The position numbers were made by a program, and so were the translations under genes. Shown piece by piece: positions 42,857-52,196 of a stretch of 64,000 bases of DNA (within the stretch, counting starts at the first letter, position 1; every line of letters begins with the position of its first letter). Source of the stretch: Anaeromicropila herbilytica (GTDB lineage Bacteria; Bacillota; Clostridia; Lachnospirales; Lachnospiraceae); assembly GCF_016591975.1 (NCBI RefSeq), contig NZ_AP024169.1, forward strand, positions 4,847,001 through 4,911,000. The letters run 5' to 3'. The notes below the pieces were generated by a model. That model did not search any database. It saw only the letters and a list, made by a program, of their open reading frames with translations, and was not told the origin of the DNA.

Positions 42857-45613
42857 TTATTTCAGTATTTCAGATGCTGCTAATATCACTGCATCTTCAA
42901 TTCGATCATATGTAGTAAAAATACGTATTCCTTTTTCTTCAAGCTTTTTAGATGGTGCTTCTCCAATTCTCATCGCTATAACTCCATCACAATCCGATAT
43001 TGTATTAACAATCATACTAATCTTATCGTTTTCGCCACATTCTTCATTACCAGTACAATACTTATTAATATTACGTTTTTCCTTGAATACCGGAGAACCA
43101 TTGGTATATTCATAAATGTATAGTTCCGATACCTGCCCAAAATGTTGATCCACTATCATACCACTTTTCGTAGCTGCTGCAAATCGTAGCAACTTACTTT
43201 TATGACAAGTTTGCAACTCTTGTATTACTTCTTCTTTGCTGCCACACTTGCCCTTACATGAAGAGAATTCTATAGATCTATCATTTCCTAATGTACCAAT
43301 CGCATCGGCACGGCATTGTTTGCAGTGATACATCTGACTCATCGTTTCTCCACAAGTTTTTCTCATATCCATTATTTCTTTATTACTCACAAGTGGGAGG
43401 TCTTGGAATGCGCTCCCTTTCACTGGAATCAACTGCATAATGTTCGTAATTGTTCCACCAAGTTCTTTCACTTTCTTCACAACTTCTGGTATATGTTTCT
43501 CGTTAATTCCTTTTAACATTACAATATTAACTTTGCAGATAATTCCCTTATCTGTTAATAGCTTAATTCCTGCCATTTGATTTGCCATTAATATACTTGC
43601 GGCCTGCTCCCCCTTGTACTTTACTCCCATGTATTCAACGTACTTATAAACTTGAGCACCAATTGTAGGATCAATTGCATTCATTGTAACCGTTACATGT
43701 GATACCCCCAGTTCTACTAATTCATTTGCATACACTGGCAGCATTAAACCGTTCGTTGATATACAAAAAGTAATATCCGGATTGCTTTCTTTAATTAACT
43801 GTAACGTTTTCTTTGTTTCTTCAAAGTTTGCTAATGCATCTCCTGGTCCAGCAATTCCTACAACAGAAATATTCGGAACCTGTTTATCTACTTCTAAATA
43901 TCTTTCATATGCTTCCTCTGGCGATAAAACCTCAGTTGTTACTCCAGGTCTACTTTCATTTGGACAGTCATATTTTCTTAAGCAATAATTACAACTAATA
44001 TTACATTTAGGAGCAACTGGTAGATGAACTCTTGCATAATCACTTGCACCACTATTAAAGCAAGGATGTGTTTTTGTTTTCTGTTCTATTGTGTTCTTCG
44101 TACTTGTATCCATTTTCAACATATTGCTCCCTTCTTTCCCTCTATCCTTCAATTGAATATTTGTTATATGCTTCCTATTCTTAATCTTATTGAAGACTCT
44201 ATTCTCAAGGTAATTCTGACTTTGATACTTTATCTTTTCTCCTTTATAATATTTCTCATATAATGCTCTACGAAAACTACTCTCTGTTTTGGCAAGCAAT
44301 GTATTGGTTATCTCATCAAGAAATGTCAAAGTACCTTCATACCCTAATGTTAATAGTCTCTGACCCCCGATTCGATCATGTATTGGAAAGCTCCTTCTTA
44401 CTAACGAAATATGAAGATTCTCTTCTATCCTTCTTGCATCTGAATTACCAATCAGTAGATTTGCTCCCCACTTTTTTGCATATTTCTCAATTATCTGAAA
44501 ATCAACATCGTCAAGAATCTCATATTGTTCTACAAAAGCACTTTCAGCTACTTGCTTTACTTCCTCTTGCAATTTTTCTTTTAACTCTGGACATTTTGAG
44601 CCCGTTGCCACTAGAATCGGAACAATTCCATTCTCAGCACATAATCGAACCGTTCCGTATACAAAGTCTGGCTCGCCAAAGACCACTGCTCTTCCAACAC
44701 TGTTATACTTATGAGAGTCAATCATAGCATCCAGATACCGTTCTCTTTGAGTACTTACCTCTTCTGACAGATTCTTACCTGACAAATATTTAAGTTCCTT
44801 TATTAATGCATCAATATCTCTTAAGCTCATTGGGAGATTTAATTTTTTATAAGGTATTTGATACTCTCTATATAAATACTCTGCAGGTGAATTCTCCTTA
44901 TTCGTAAAAGTTGATAATTCTAAGGTATACCTTGCACCACCCATCATGGCAATCTCCTCTATACTCGCTCCTTTGGAGGGTAACCTATCATAATTCTTAT
45001 GATATCCACTATCCAGATTCTCTGATAAGTCTGGAAGCAAAATATAATCAATCTCAAAGTGTTCTAATAAATTTTTTAAATATCTCGTATCCCCTGGACT
45101 GATTGGACCAGTAATAATATTTACTTTGTGATTCTTCTCACTCTTTCTTACTATTGTTTTAACAACTTGAAAAAGTGCCTTAAAAAAGCCTTCAAATTGT
45201 GTTCCCTGATATCCTGCTGTTGGCACAGATATGATTGGAATATTCCTATATTCGGGATTCTCTTCATAAAAATTATCAATGATTCTTGGAACATCTTCCC
45301 CAATTGTCTCAGCTAAACATGTTGTTGACACCCCAATTACTTCTGGTGAATATAGATTAATTAAATTCTTAAGACCTTTTTTCAAATTCTCTTCTCCACC
45401 ATATACAGTACCTTCCTCAGTTAGCGAAGAAGAAGCAATATCAACTGGCTCATTATAGTGCGTTGCCATATGTCTTCTAATATATGTGCTACATCCTTGT
45501 GATCCATGTAATATGGACATACATTTTTTGATTCCATATAACGCCATAACTGATCCCATTGGCATACACATCTTACAAGGATTTACGTTCAAATTCACTA
45601 ATGTCTGCTCCAT
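42857..45613 (-). CDS. nifN-nifB: NifN-NifB fusion with C-terminal NifX-like domain
   Basis: 918 residues with three parts. NifN-like (about 1-460): NPCKMCMPMGSVMALYGIKK, HGSQGCSTYIRRH and VSTTCLAETIGEDV. NifB radical SAM (about 510-800): CNISCNYC with Cys537, Cys541 and Cys544, which builds the NifB cofactor. NifX/NafY-like (about 810-918): FAAATKSGMIVDQHFGQVSE, then GVIAMRIGEAPSKKLEEKG. The fusion is known from clostridia and couples cofactor synthesis to the NifEN scaffold. An AGGAGA site precedes the ATG; nifE is 78 bp upstream. I see no frameshift. Confidence 0.95.
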   Translation of the reverse strand: MEQTLVNLNVNPCKMCMPMGSVMALYGIKKCMSILHGSQGCSTYIRRHMATHYNEPVDIASSSLTEEGTVYGGEENLKKGLKNLINLYSPEVIGVSTTCLAETIGEDVPRIIDNFYEENPEYRNIPIISVPTAGYQGTQFEGFFKALFQVVKTIVRKSEKNHKVNIITGPISPGDTRYLKNLLEHFEIDYILLPDLSENLDSGYHKNYDRLPSKGASIEEIAMMGGARYTLELSTFTNKENSPAEYLYREYQIPYKKLNLPMSLRDIDALIKELKYLSGKNLSEEVSTQRERYLDAMIDSHKYNSVGRAVVFGEPDFVYGTVRLCAENGIVPILVATGSKCPELKEKLQEEVKQVAESAFVEQYEILDDVDFQIIEKYAKKWGANLLIGNSDARRIEENLHISLVRRSFPIHDRIGGQRLLTLGYEGTLTFLDEITNTLLAKTESSFRRALYEKYYKGEKIKYQSQNYLENRVFNKIKNRKHITNIQLKDRGKEGSNMLKMDTSTKNTIEQKTKTHPCFNSGASDYARVHLPVAPKCNISCNYCLRKYDCPNESRPGVTTEVLSPEEAYERYLEVDKQVPNISVVGIAGPGDALANFEETKKTLQLIKESNPDITFCISTNGLMLPVYANELVELGVSHVTVTMNAIDPTIGAQVYKYVEYMGVKYKGEQAASILMANQMAGIKLLTDKGIICKVNIVMLKGINEKHIPEVVKKVKELGGTITNIMQLIPVKGSAFQDLPLVSNKEIMDMRKTCGETMSQMYHCKQCRADAIGTLGNDRSIEFSSCKGKCGSKEEVIQELQTCHKSKLLRFAAATKSGMIVDQHFGQVSELYIYEYTNGSPVFKEKRNINKYCTGNEECGENDKISMIVNTISDCDGVIAMRIGEAPSKKLEEKGIRIFTTYDRIEDAVILAASEILK

Positions 45614-45691
45614 ATTATCTCCTATCTGCCTAGTTATAAGGCTCTTCCACCAAGAATTAAATGACTATAATTTAATTACAACTATCTACTA

Positions 45692-47047
45692 TTACTCTTC
45701 CTCTAGCTCATGAATATATTCCCATACTGGACTATTCATACTTTCATTAATTTCTTTGGTAAAATTAATGACTCCTTCAAATCCTGCTAAAGGATGCTTT
45801 CTCTCATGATTATGGTCACAAAAAGCGATTCCTAACTTATATGCAAGTGGTCGTTCTTTAACACCGCCTACTAGAATATCTGCTCCCTTTTCTTTCATAA
45901 AGGTTTCTAACTCTGCGGGATTCGCATCATCTAGAATAATAGTATCTTTCTTAACAATACTTTCGATTACTTCATAATCATCTTTCTTACCTGTCTGAGT
46001 TCCAACTACTACTGTTTCCATGCCAAGAGAATGAAATTGCCGAATCAAAGAAATTGCTTTGAAACCTCCACCTACATAGATAGCCGCTTTCTTACCCATA
46101 AGTCTCTTCTTGTATTGACTTAGAAAATGTTCCAACCTTGCAGTCTCTTCTCTGGTAAATGCAACGGCCTTTTCTTTGGCTTTTTCATTTCCCATGGCCT
46201 CTGCGATTCGAATTAAGGAATTGGTGGTATCTTCTATTCCAAAAAAACTGACCTTAATATATGGAATTCCAAGTTCCTCCTCCATTCGATTTGCTAGATA
46301 GGTACTTGAACCTGCACACTGTACAATATTAAGAGTTGCTGTAGGTGCTTTGATAAGGCTTTCATAACTAGAATCCCCTGTAAAGGTTGAGATAACTGGG
46401 ATTCCTATCTTCCTTAAGTACTCCTTTATAATCCAGATCTCACCAGCTAAATTAAAATCTCCTAAGATGTTCACACCTACCTGTTTTTTTGTAGCTAAAT
46501 TTCCCTTTATTAATTCCATTAATGCATTGCAAGCCATTTTGTATCCAACCGATTTATTACCAGAGAACCCAGGTGACTTTACTGGTATTACGTTGATATG
46601 GTATTTTTCACTCATGGATTTACATACTGCATTTACATCATCGCCTATAACTCCTACAATGCAGGTTGCATATACAAAGATTAATTTTGGCGAGTACTTC
46701 TCTATAACTTCTTCAATCGCCTTCGTCAACTTTTTCTCTCCTCCAAAGATGACATCCTGCTCTCTTAAGTCTGTAGAAAAGCTATTGCGATAGATCTCTT
46801 CACCGCTTGAGAGACTACCTCGTATATCCCAGGTATAACTTGCGCATCCAATGGGCCCATGCACAATGTGAAAGGCATCTGTAATAGGATTTAACACAAC
46901 TCTAGCACCGCAATACACGCAAGCTCTTTGGCTAACTGCTCCTGAGACACTATTGGTATCGCAGCGAATACCGCTACCTCCACAGCCTTCTCTGTCATAT
47001 CGTATAAAGTCTTTTCTTTCCTCTAATACACCAGTGACTAGCTCCAT
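45692..47047 (-). CDS. nifE: Nitrogenase cofactor scaffold NifE
   Basis: 451 residues. NifE pairs with NifN to form the scaffold where the NifB product matures to FeMo cofactor. The signatures are RACVYCGARVVLNPITDAFH, IVHGPIGCASYTWDIRG and VYATCIVGVIGDDVNAV. The cofactor-ligand histidine and cysteine of NifD are not conserved in context, as expected for NifE (NIVQCAGSSTYLANRM). GGGGGAG precedes the ATG. A terminator-like hairpin separates it from nifK upstream. Confidence 0.95.
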   Translation of the reverse strand: MELVTGVLEERKDFIRYDREGCGGSGIRCDTNSVSGAVSQRACVYCGARVVLNPITDAFHIVHGPIGCASYTWDIRGSLSSGEEIYRNSFSTDLREQDVIFGGEKKLTKAIEEVIEKYSPKLIFVYATCIVGVIGDDVNAVCKSMSEKYHINVIPVKSPGFSGNKSVGYKMACNALMELIKGNLATKKQVGVNILGDFNLAGEIWIIKEYLRKIGIPVISTFTGDSSYESLIKAPTATLNIVQCAGSSTYLANRMEEELGIPYIKVSFFGIEDTTNSLIRIAEAMGNEKAKEKAVAFTREETARLEHFLSQYKKRLMGKKAAIYVGGGFKAISLIRQFHSLGMETVVVGTQTGKKDDYEVIESIVKKDTIILDDANPAELETFMKEKGADILVGGVKERPLAYKLGIAFCDHNHERKHPLAGFEGVINFTKEINESMNSPVWEYIHELEEE

Positions 47048-47087
47048 AATGCTCCCCCTTTCTTTACAGCATAATAAAAAAGCAAAA

Positions 47088-47121
47088 AAAGGTACGATGA
47101 CTGCTTCGTCACCATACCTTT
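47088..47121 (-). terminator. Terminator/attenuator between nifK and nifE
   Basis: On the minus strand AAAGGTATGGTGAC pairs with GTCATCGTACCTTT (small mismatch) around a six-base loop and is followed by TTTTTTT. It would lower expression of cofactor genes relative to nifHDK. Confidence 0.8.
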
Positions 47122-47178
47122 AACTTTTTTATTGATTGGTTTGCTCTTTGTTCTTATATACATTTACATATCTTTCTT

Positions 47179-48543
47179 TTACAATACCATCTCGAAATCT
47201 TCTTCTGCATCATCTCGATCTTTACGGTCTAGAATTGCATTACAGATTAATTCCGCAAGTCTCATAGCACCTTTATATCCTACGATAGGCATATAGGAAT
47301 GAATATAGCGATCAATGATTGGGAAGCCAGCACGAACTAATGGAATGTCTTCTGCTCTTGCAATATGCTTACCATGAGTGCCACCAATAAGTAGATCAAC
47401 TTTCTCATTCTTAATCCATTGATGTAATAAGAATAGATCCCCTGCTTCTTTGGCTTTGTAGTCTTCAACGCCATATTTGGCATATAATTCTTTCGCTCTT
47501 GTCTCGAATAAGATTCCAGGTGTACCTGTTACAATATACTTTGGAATCATACCAAGCTCTAATACAAATTCTGCAATTCCAAGTACGGTATCAGGATCTC
47601 CATAGATAGCACAAGTTTTATTATAAGTATATGGATGAATGTCAATCATGATGTCAACCAACTGACCTCTTTCTTCCTCTAATTCATATGGTACTTCTTC
47701 GCTTGAAAATTCTTGCAATGCCATAACATATGCATCTGTTTCTGCTACCCCAATTGGAAGTGGTAATGTCTTATATGGTACATTACATTTTTTCTTTAAT
47801 GTCTCTGCTGGGGATTCTGATGTTAATTCTCCTAGTGCAATGGTTAAGTTGGTATCTCCTAACTCTATGATATCTTCCACTTTAGTTCCGCCAGCTGGAT
47901 ACATTGTAAAAGTTCCTGTCATTGGGCTATCCATAACTCCGCTCGTGTCCGGAAGCACGATGAATGGAACTTTCATAAGACTAGCAATTTTCTTCATCTC
48001 ACGCATATCTCCAGGGTTGGTGAAACCTGGTATTATTGTTACTTTCCCATTTTTCTTCCCTGTTGACTTTGCTAAATAATGAATGAATCCTGACACCATG
48101 TTGCTAAATCCAGTAATATGTGAGCCCTTATAACTTGGTGTATTGGTGTGTACCATATACTTTCCTTCTGGAATATCAATGTCCTGAATAATTGCATTAA
48201 GATCATCACCAATTGTCTCACTTAAGCAAGTTGTATGCACCGCAATAATGTCCGGCTTATAGATGTCAAATATATTCTTTGCTGCGGTCTTAAGATTACT
48301 TCCACCACCGAATACAGACGCACCTTCTGTAAAGGAACTTGAGGAAGCCATTGCTGGATCTTTAAAATGTCTGGTTAAGAACATTCTATGAAAAGCACAA
48401 CATCCTTGCGAACCATGACTATGAGGTAAACATTTATGAACACCAAGTGCTGCATACATAGCACCAACTGGTTGACAAGTCTTTGCTGGATTCACTCTAA
48501 GCGCTTCTCGCGGTTTTATTTCCTTGGTTGTATAATCTAACAT
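47179..48543 (-). CDS. nifK: Nitrogenase MoFe protein beta chain
   Basis: 454 residues, short at the N-terminus like clostridial NifK (it starts about 50 residues later than Azotobacter). P-cluster cysteines are in NPAKTCQPVGAMYAALG, SHGSQGCCAFHRMF and VHTTCLSETIGDD, and the serine-rich MASSSSFTEGASVFGG lies between. Together with NifD it forms the alpha2-beta2 MoFe protein. Its ATG overlaps the nifD stop by one base (TAATG), with GGAGGTG in the end of nifD. Confidence 0.97.
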   Translation of the reverse strand: MLDYTTKEIKPREALRVNPAKTCQPVGAMYAALGVHKCLPHSHGSQGCCAFHRMFLTRHFKDPAMASSSSFTEGASVFGGGSNLKTAAKNIFDIYKPDIIAVHTTCLSETIGDDLNAIIQDIDIPEGKYMVHTNTPSYKGSHITGFSNMVSGFIHYLAKSTGKKNGKVTIIPGFTNPGDMREMKKIASLMKVPFIVLPDTSGVMDSPMTGTFTMYPAGGTKVEDIIELGDTNLTIALGELTSESPAETLKKKCNVPYKTLPLPIGVAETDAYVMALQEFSSEEVPYELEEERGQLVDIMIDIHPYTYNKTCAIYGDPDTVLGIAEFVLELGMIPKYIVTGTPGILFETRAKELYAKYGVEDYKAKEAGDLFLLHQWIKNEKVDLLIGGTHGKHIARAEDIPLVRAGFPIIDRYIHSYMPIVGYKGAMRLAELICNAILDRKDRDDAEEDFEMVL

Positions 48544-50135
48544 TATGCTTCACCTCCTAAAGTACCCACTAATGTAGGAGTTGTTTTCCATGGAGCTTTC
48601 GTAAGTCCCCATGCTGGAGTATAGATTCCCATTGTGATATCTCTTGCAAAGTTTACAGCACCACGAAATCCTGCATATGGACCACTGTAATCATAAGAAT
48701 GTAACTGACGTGATAGAACACCTGATTTTTGTGCAACAAATTTATCTTTTATACCAGAAAAGAAGATATCTGGTTTTAATAACCTTATAAACTCTTCTGT
48801 TTCAAAATGATTCAAGTCATCGACCATGTAAGTTCCATCCTTCATATCTTTTACCATACCGCCATAATATCCTAAGAAGTTCTCCTCTTTTAAGCGGTTT
48901 ACTTCCTCTTCTGGGAGATATAGATGGTATTTTTCTTGATCTGGTTCTACTGTTATTGATTCAATATTCTTACTGTCTGCGTCTGGCTTAATCGTTGGTA
49001 TAACTTCTCGACCTTCATATTCATCTCTGTGACCGAATTCGTAACCAGCTAGTAGAGTGGTGATTCCAAGATCATTAAGTAGAAGTTGATAATGATGGGC
49101 TCTTGAACCTCCAACGTATAGAACGGCCTTTTTTCCTTTTAGTTTGCTTTTATAGTATTCCATATCGTCTTCAATTAAGTTAATTTCATCAGCAATGACA
49201 TCTTCAGTTCTAGCCGTCATCTCTGGATCGTTAAAGAATTTTGCAATATCACGAAGCGTCTTTATTGTTGCTTCTACACCAACAAAATTGCCTTTTAACC
49301 ATGAAACACCATATTTCGTCTCTAGCATCTCTGCAATATAGTTAATGGAACGGTGGCATTGTACAATACTTAGATTTGCCTTATGCGCATTCTTTAGATC
49401 TTCTATACTACTATCTCCAGTAAATACAGATACAACCTCATAACCTATTCTCTTTAGAATACGTTCTGTCTCCCAGCCGTCACCACCAATGTTATATTCC
49501 CCTAATATATTAACGGAAAATTTGCTCTTAGGCTCTCTATCCCCTTCACCAATTACAAATCTCATCAACTGGTTATTGGCAATATGGTGACCCGCGGACT
49601 GGCTTACCCCTTTATAACCTTCACAACTGAATGCAATACACTTGATTCCATATTCTGTTTCTGCCCATCTAGCTACTGCATGAATATCATCACCAATCAG
49701 ACCTACTGGACAGGTGGAACAGATGAATATCGTAGAAGGATGAAAGATATCCATTGCTTCTTCAATTGCTTTCTTTAACTTCTTTTCTCCCCCGAATACG
49801 ATATCTGCTTCTTGCATATCTGTTGAAAAACAATATTGTAGATAATGATCTGTATCTTCTACTTTTTTAGCCTTATGTCTTCTTGTTCCCCATGCATAGA
49901 AGGAGCATCCAATTGGACCATGCACAATCTGAACTGCATCTTTAATTGGTCCAAGTACAACGCCTTTACATCCAGCATAACAACATCCTCTATGTGTCAT
50001 GATACCTGGAACTGCACGAACATTGGCTGTAATCATGTTATTATTATCATTATTATTAACTTCAACCATATGCTCTTTACGGTTTTTATACACTCTAGAA
50101 CTATAATTCTCTAATACTTGCTCTTTCGCACTCAT
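48543..50135 (-). CDS. nifD: Nitrogenase MoFe protein alpha chain (clostridial type)
   Basis: 530 residues from the ATG at 50135, eight bases after AGGAGG. P-cluster ligands include Cys51 (THRGCCYAGCKGVV) and Cys77 (HGPIGCSFYAW), plus CSTCPVGLIGDDI. FeMo-cofactor ligands are Cys260 (IVQCHRSINY) and His479 (QLHSYDYSGPYAGFRG); SQSAGHHIAN holds the conserved Gln and His near the cofactor. The chain is longer than Azotobacter NifD because of a ~50-residue insertion (about 380-440, TIKPDADSKNIESI), typical of clostridia. The N-terminus has an Asn-rich stretch. Confidence 0.97.
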   Translation of the reverse strand: MSAKEQVLENYSSRVYKNRKEHMVEVNNNDNNNMITANVRAVPGIMTHRGCCYAGCKGVVLGPIKDAVQIVHGPIGCSFYAWGTRRHKAKKVEDTDHYLQYCFSTDMQEADIVFGGEKKLKKAIEEAMDIFHPSTIFICSTCPVGLIGDDIHAVARWAETEYGIKCIAFSCEGYKGVSQSAGHHIANNQLMRFVIGEGDREPKSKFSVNILGEYNIGGDGWETERILKRIGYEVVSVFTGDSSIEDLKNAHKANLSIVQCHRSINYIAEMLETKYGVSWLKGNFVGVEATIKTLRDIAKFFNDPEMTARTEDVIADEINLIEDDMEYYKSKLKGKKAVLYVGGSRAHHYQLLLNDLGITTLLAGYEFGHRDEYEGREVIPTIKPDADSKNIESITVEPDQEKYHLYLPEEEVNRLKEENFLGYYGGMVKDMKDGTYMVDDLNHFETEEFIRLLKPDIFFSGIKDKFVAQKSGVLSRQLHSYDYSGPYAGFRGAVNFARDITMGIYTPAWGLTKAPWKTTPTLVGTLGGEA

Positions 50136-50161
50136 TGTTGTCACCTCCTATATCATTATTT

Positions 50162-50545
50162 TTAATATGCTTCCAATGTACTCTCCCCTGTACGCACCTT
50201 ATAAGATTCGTAAATAGGAAGTACAAAGATCTTACCATCTCCAGGATTACCAGTAGAATTGGCATCCATGATAACATCAACCACTTTATTTACATCATCA
50301 TCTTCAACGATCAAGGTAAATACTCTCTTCGGAATTAGCCTAGCCGACTCAGTTAAGTATTCCCCAACCGGTGACACTGGTACTTCGCCTGCATCAACAA
50401 TGGAAGTAAGAAGAGACATATCAATTAACTTCTTTCCTCTTCCTAATACCTTTCTACAAGTAAAGGAAGGATATCCAGCGCTTGCTAATGCTTCCTTGGT
50501 TTGATTCACTTTATTCAAACGAACAATCGCCATAACTTCTTTCAT
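50162..50545 (-). CDS. nifI2: PII-family nitrogenase regulator NifI2
   Basis: 127 residues of the GlnB/PII fold: MKEVMAIVRLNKVNQTKEAL, then ASAGYPSFTCRKVLGRGKK, an extended T-loop (SPVGEYLTESARLIPKR) and GNPGDGKIFVLPIYESY. NifI1 and NifI2 form a complex that blocks the MoFe protein when ammonium is high and is relieved by 2-oxoglutarate. Lies between nifI1 and nifD, the order in C. acetobutylicum and methanogens. The ribosome-binding site is weak (AAAGGG). Confidence 0.93.
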   Translation of the reverse strand: MKEVMAIVRLNKVNQTKEALASAGYPSFTCRKVLGRGKKLIDMSLLTSIVDAGEVPVSPVGEYLTESARLIPKRVFTLIVEDDDVNKVVDVIMDANSTGNPGDGKIFVLPIYESYKVRTGESTLEAY

Positions 50546-50568
50546 CTGATTACACGCCCTTTCTCGGA

Positions 50569-50895
50569 TTATAATCCCTTTGTCTTTGTACTAATGGTAT
50601 AAGCTTCTTCGACTGGGCTGACAAAGATTCTACCATCGCCAAAGTTACCGTTTTCTCCAGTTCTAGCGTATTTCATAATGATTTTAATTACATCCTCTTT
50701 ATCCGAATCTTCGACTACCATTAACAACATTTCTTTTGGAATCTCATCATAATAGATATCTCCGACTTTTACCCCTTTTTGTTTGCCCCTGCCGAATACA
50801 TCCATCTTCGTTACTGCTGGATAGCCAGCAGATAATAACTCAGATAACACTACACCCGTCTTTTCTGGTCTGATAATAGATCTTACTAATAACAT
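50569..50895 (-). CDS. nifI1: PII-family nitrogenase regulator NifI1
   Basis: 108 residues: MLLVRSIIRPEKTGVVLSEL, AGYPAVTKMDVFGRGKQKG, the T-loop VGDIYYDEIPKEMLL and GNFGDGRIFVSPVEEAYTI. It works with NifI2 in ammonium switch-off of nitrogenase activity. The gene lies 27 bp after nifH and has an AAGGAGGG site. No ADP-ribosylation genes (draT/draG) are in the window, consistent with NifI as the switch. Confidence 0.93.
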   Translation of the reverse strand: MLLVRSIIRPEKTGVVLSELLSAGYPAVTKMDVFGRGKQKGVKVGDIYYDEIPKEMLLMVVEDSDKEDVIKIIMKYARTGENGNFGDGRIFVSPVEEAYTISTKTKGL

Positions 50896-50922
50896 ATGGT
50901 AACCCTCCTTCTCTTCCTAATA

Positions 50923-51744
50923 TTAAATGTCCATGATTCCATGTTCCATTAAGATTTCTTCCAATCTGTCTTGCTTCATTGGTTTAGGAATAACAAACAT
51001 ATCATTTCCATCAATTTTACTTGCCAATGCTCGATATTCATCTGCTTGCGGAACGGTTGGATCATAGTCAATTACAGTCTTTTTATTAATCTCAGCTCTT
51101 TGAACCATGTTATCTCTAGGTACAAAGTGAATCATCTGACTTCCTAACTCTTTAGCAAATGCTTCTACAAGTTCTGCTTCTCCATCTACCTTTCTTGAAT
51201 TACAGATGATACCACCAAGACGAACTCCACCAGTATTCGCATATTTTTGAATACCTTTTGAAATATTATTTGCTGCATAGAGAGCCATCATCTCACCAGA
51301 AGCAACAATGTAGATCTCCTGTGCTTTACCTTCACGAATCGGCATTGCGAAACCACCGCATACAACATCTCCAAGTACATCATAGAATACATAATCTAAG
51401 TCATCTGTGTAAGCCCCAAGTTGTTCTAGCATACTGATGGAAGTAATAATACCACGACCTGCACAACCAACACCTGGCTCTGGTCCACCAGATTCTACGC
51501 AACGAATTCCTGAGAAGCCAGTCTTCATGATATAATCAAGATCAATATCTTCTCCTTCTTCACGAAGCGTATCAAGAACGGTCTTTTGTGCCAAACCTCC
51601 AAGTACAAGTCTTGTTGAATCTGCTTTTGGATCGCAACCAACGATCATAATCTTCTTACCCATCTCACCCAAACCTGCTGTTAAGTTCTGAGTTGTGGTG
51701 GATTTACCAATACCACCTTTACCATAGATAGCCACTTGTCTCAT
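50923..51744 (-). CDS. nifH: Nitrogenase iron protein
   Basis: 273 residues, the usual clostridial length. The P-loop is GKGGIGKST (residues 8-16). The [4Fe-4S] cluster between subunits is held by Cys94 (VGCAGRGII) and Cys129 (DVVCGGFAMP). Arg97 is the position that is ADP-ribosylated in some bacteria. NifH gives electrons to the MoFe protein with ATP hydrolysis and is needed for cofactor maturation. It heads the nif transcript; AAGGAGG precedes the ATG, and a promoter, a leader hairpin and a GlnR-like box lie upstream. Confidence 0.98.
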   Translation of the reverse strand: MRQVAIYGKGGIGKSTTTQNLTAGLGEMGKKIMIVGCDPKADSTRLVLGGLAQKTVLDTLREEGEDIDLDYIMKTGFSGIRCVESGGPEPGVGCAGRGIITSISMLEQLGAYTDDLDYVFYDVLGDVVCGGFAMPIREGKAQEIYIVASGEMMALYAANNISKGIQKYANTGGVRLGGIICNSRKVDGEAELVEAFAKELGSQMIHFVPRDNMVQRAEINKKTVIDYDPTVPQADEYRALASKIDGNDMFVIPKPMKQDRLEEILMEHGIMDI

Positions 51745-51774
51745 AAACCATTACCTCCTTAAATGTTAAGCTGC

Positions 51775-51791
51775 TGTGACTTATTGTCACA
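51775..51791 (-). promoter_or_regulatory. GlnR/TnrA-type operator in the nifH leader
   Basis: TGTGACAATAAGTCACA on the minus strand matches TGTNA-N7-TNACA exactly. It lies 31 bp upstream of the nifH start and downstream of the promoter, where bound protein would repress. Confidence 0.6.
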
Positions 51792-51837
51792 ATCATTGTT
51801 TGCTCCAATCGATTAGAAGTTCTCAGATCTGAAGAAA

Positions 51838-51869
51838 GGCGTCACTACTTATCACTCCGTAGTGGCGCC
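51838..51869 (-). other. GC-rich leader hairpin of nifH
   Basis: GGCGCCACTAC and GTAGTGACGCC pair with one mismatch around a ten-base loop and are followed by TTTCTTC. It may be an attenuator or an mRNA-stabilising structure between promoter and nifH. Confidence 0.6.
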
Positions 51870-51903
51870 TCTGTTCTAGAATGTTCAACAACTCTATGCA
51901 TTG

Positions 51904-51932
51904 ATTATATCTAGGTTGATAATTTGTTTCAA
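51904..51932 (-). promoter_or_regulatory. Sigma-A promoter of the nif transcript
   Basis: TTGAAA, a 17-base spacer and TATAAT on the minus strand, giving a leader of about 150 nt before nifH. No sigma-54 (GG-N10-GC) site was needed or noticed. The gap is 51745-52196. Confidence 0.7.
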
Positions 51933-52196
51933 TACATCATTTTGTCATATTTTTCATCTAATTTGTTTGACTCTTTGTTCTATTTTAACAATATGTTTTT
52001 ATATTCAGATAATTTACCTTTATCACTACTAGTAACTGTATATCTTAAAATCATACTTTTATACTATGAAAATTTCCAATCATAATTATTTTAGTAGTAA
52101 TTTATTTTAGGTTCCTATATACTATAAATTATTAAATAACTTTAGGTATTACAGCATACATAAAAATATTTTTATTATAAATAAGGGGGAAACCAT

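Noticed and set aside
44263..44727. 154-residue frame antisense to nifN/B
   Set aside because: Lies opposite a strongly supported coding region and has no recognisable domain; a shadow of the real gene.
39745..51744. An Fe-only or vanadium nitrogenase
   Set aside because: No delta subunit gene, NifD has the clostridial Mo-type insertion and ligands, and modABC and nifV are present; only the AnfO-like gene pointed the other way.
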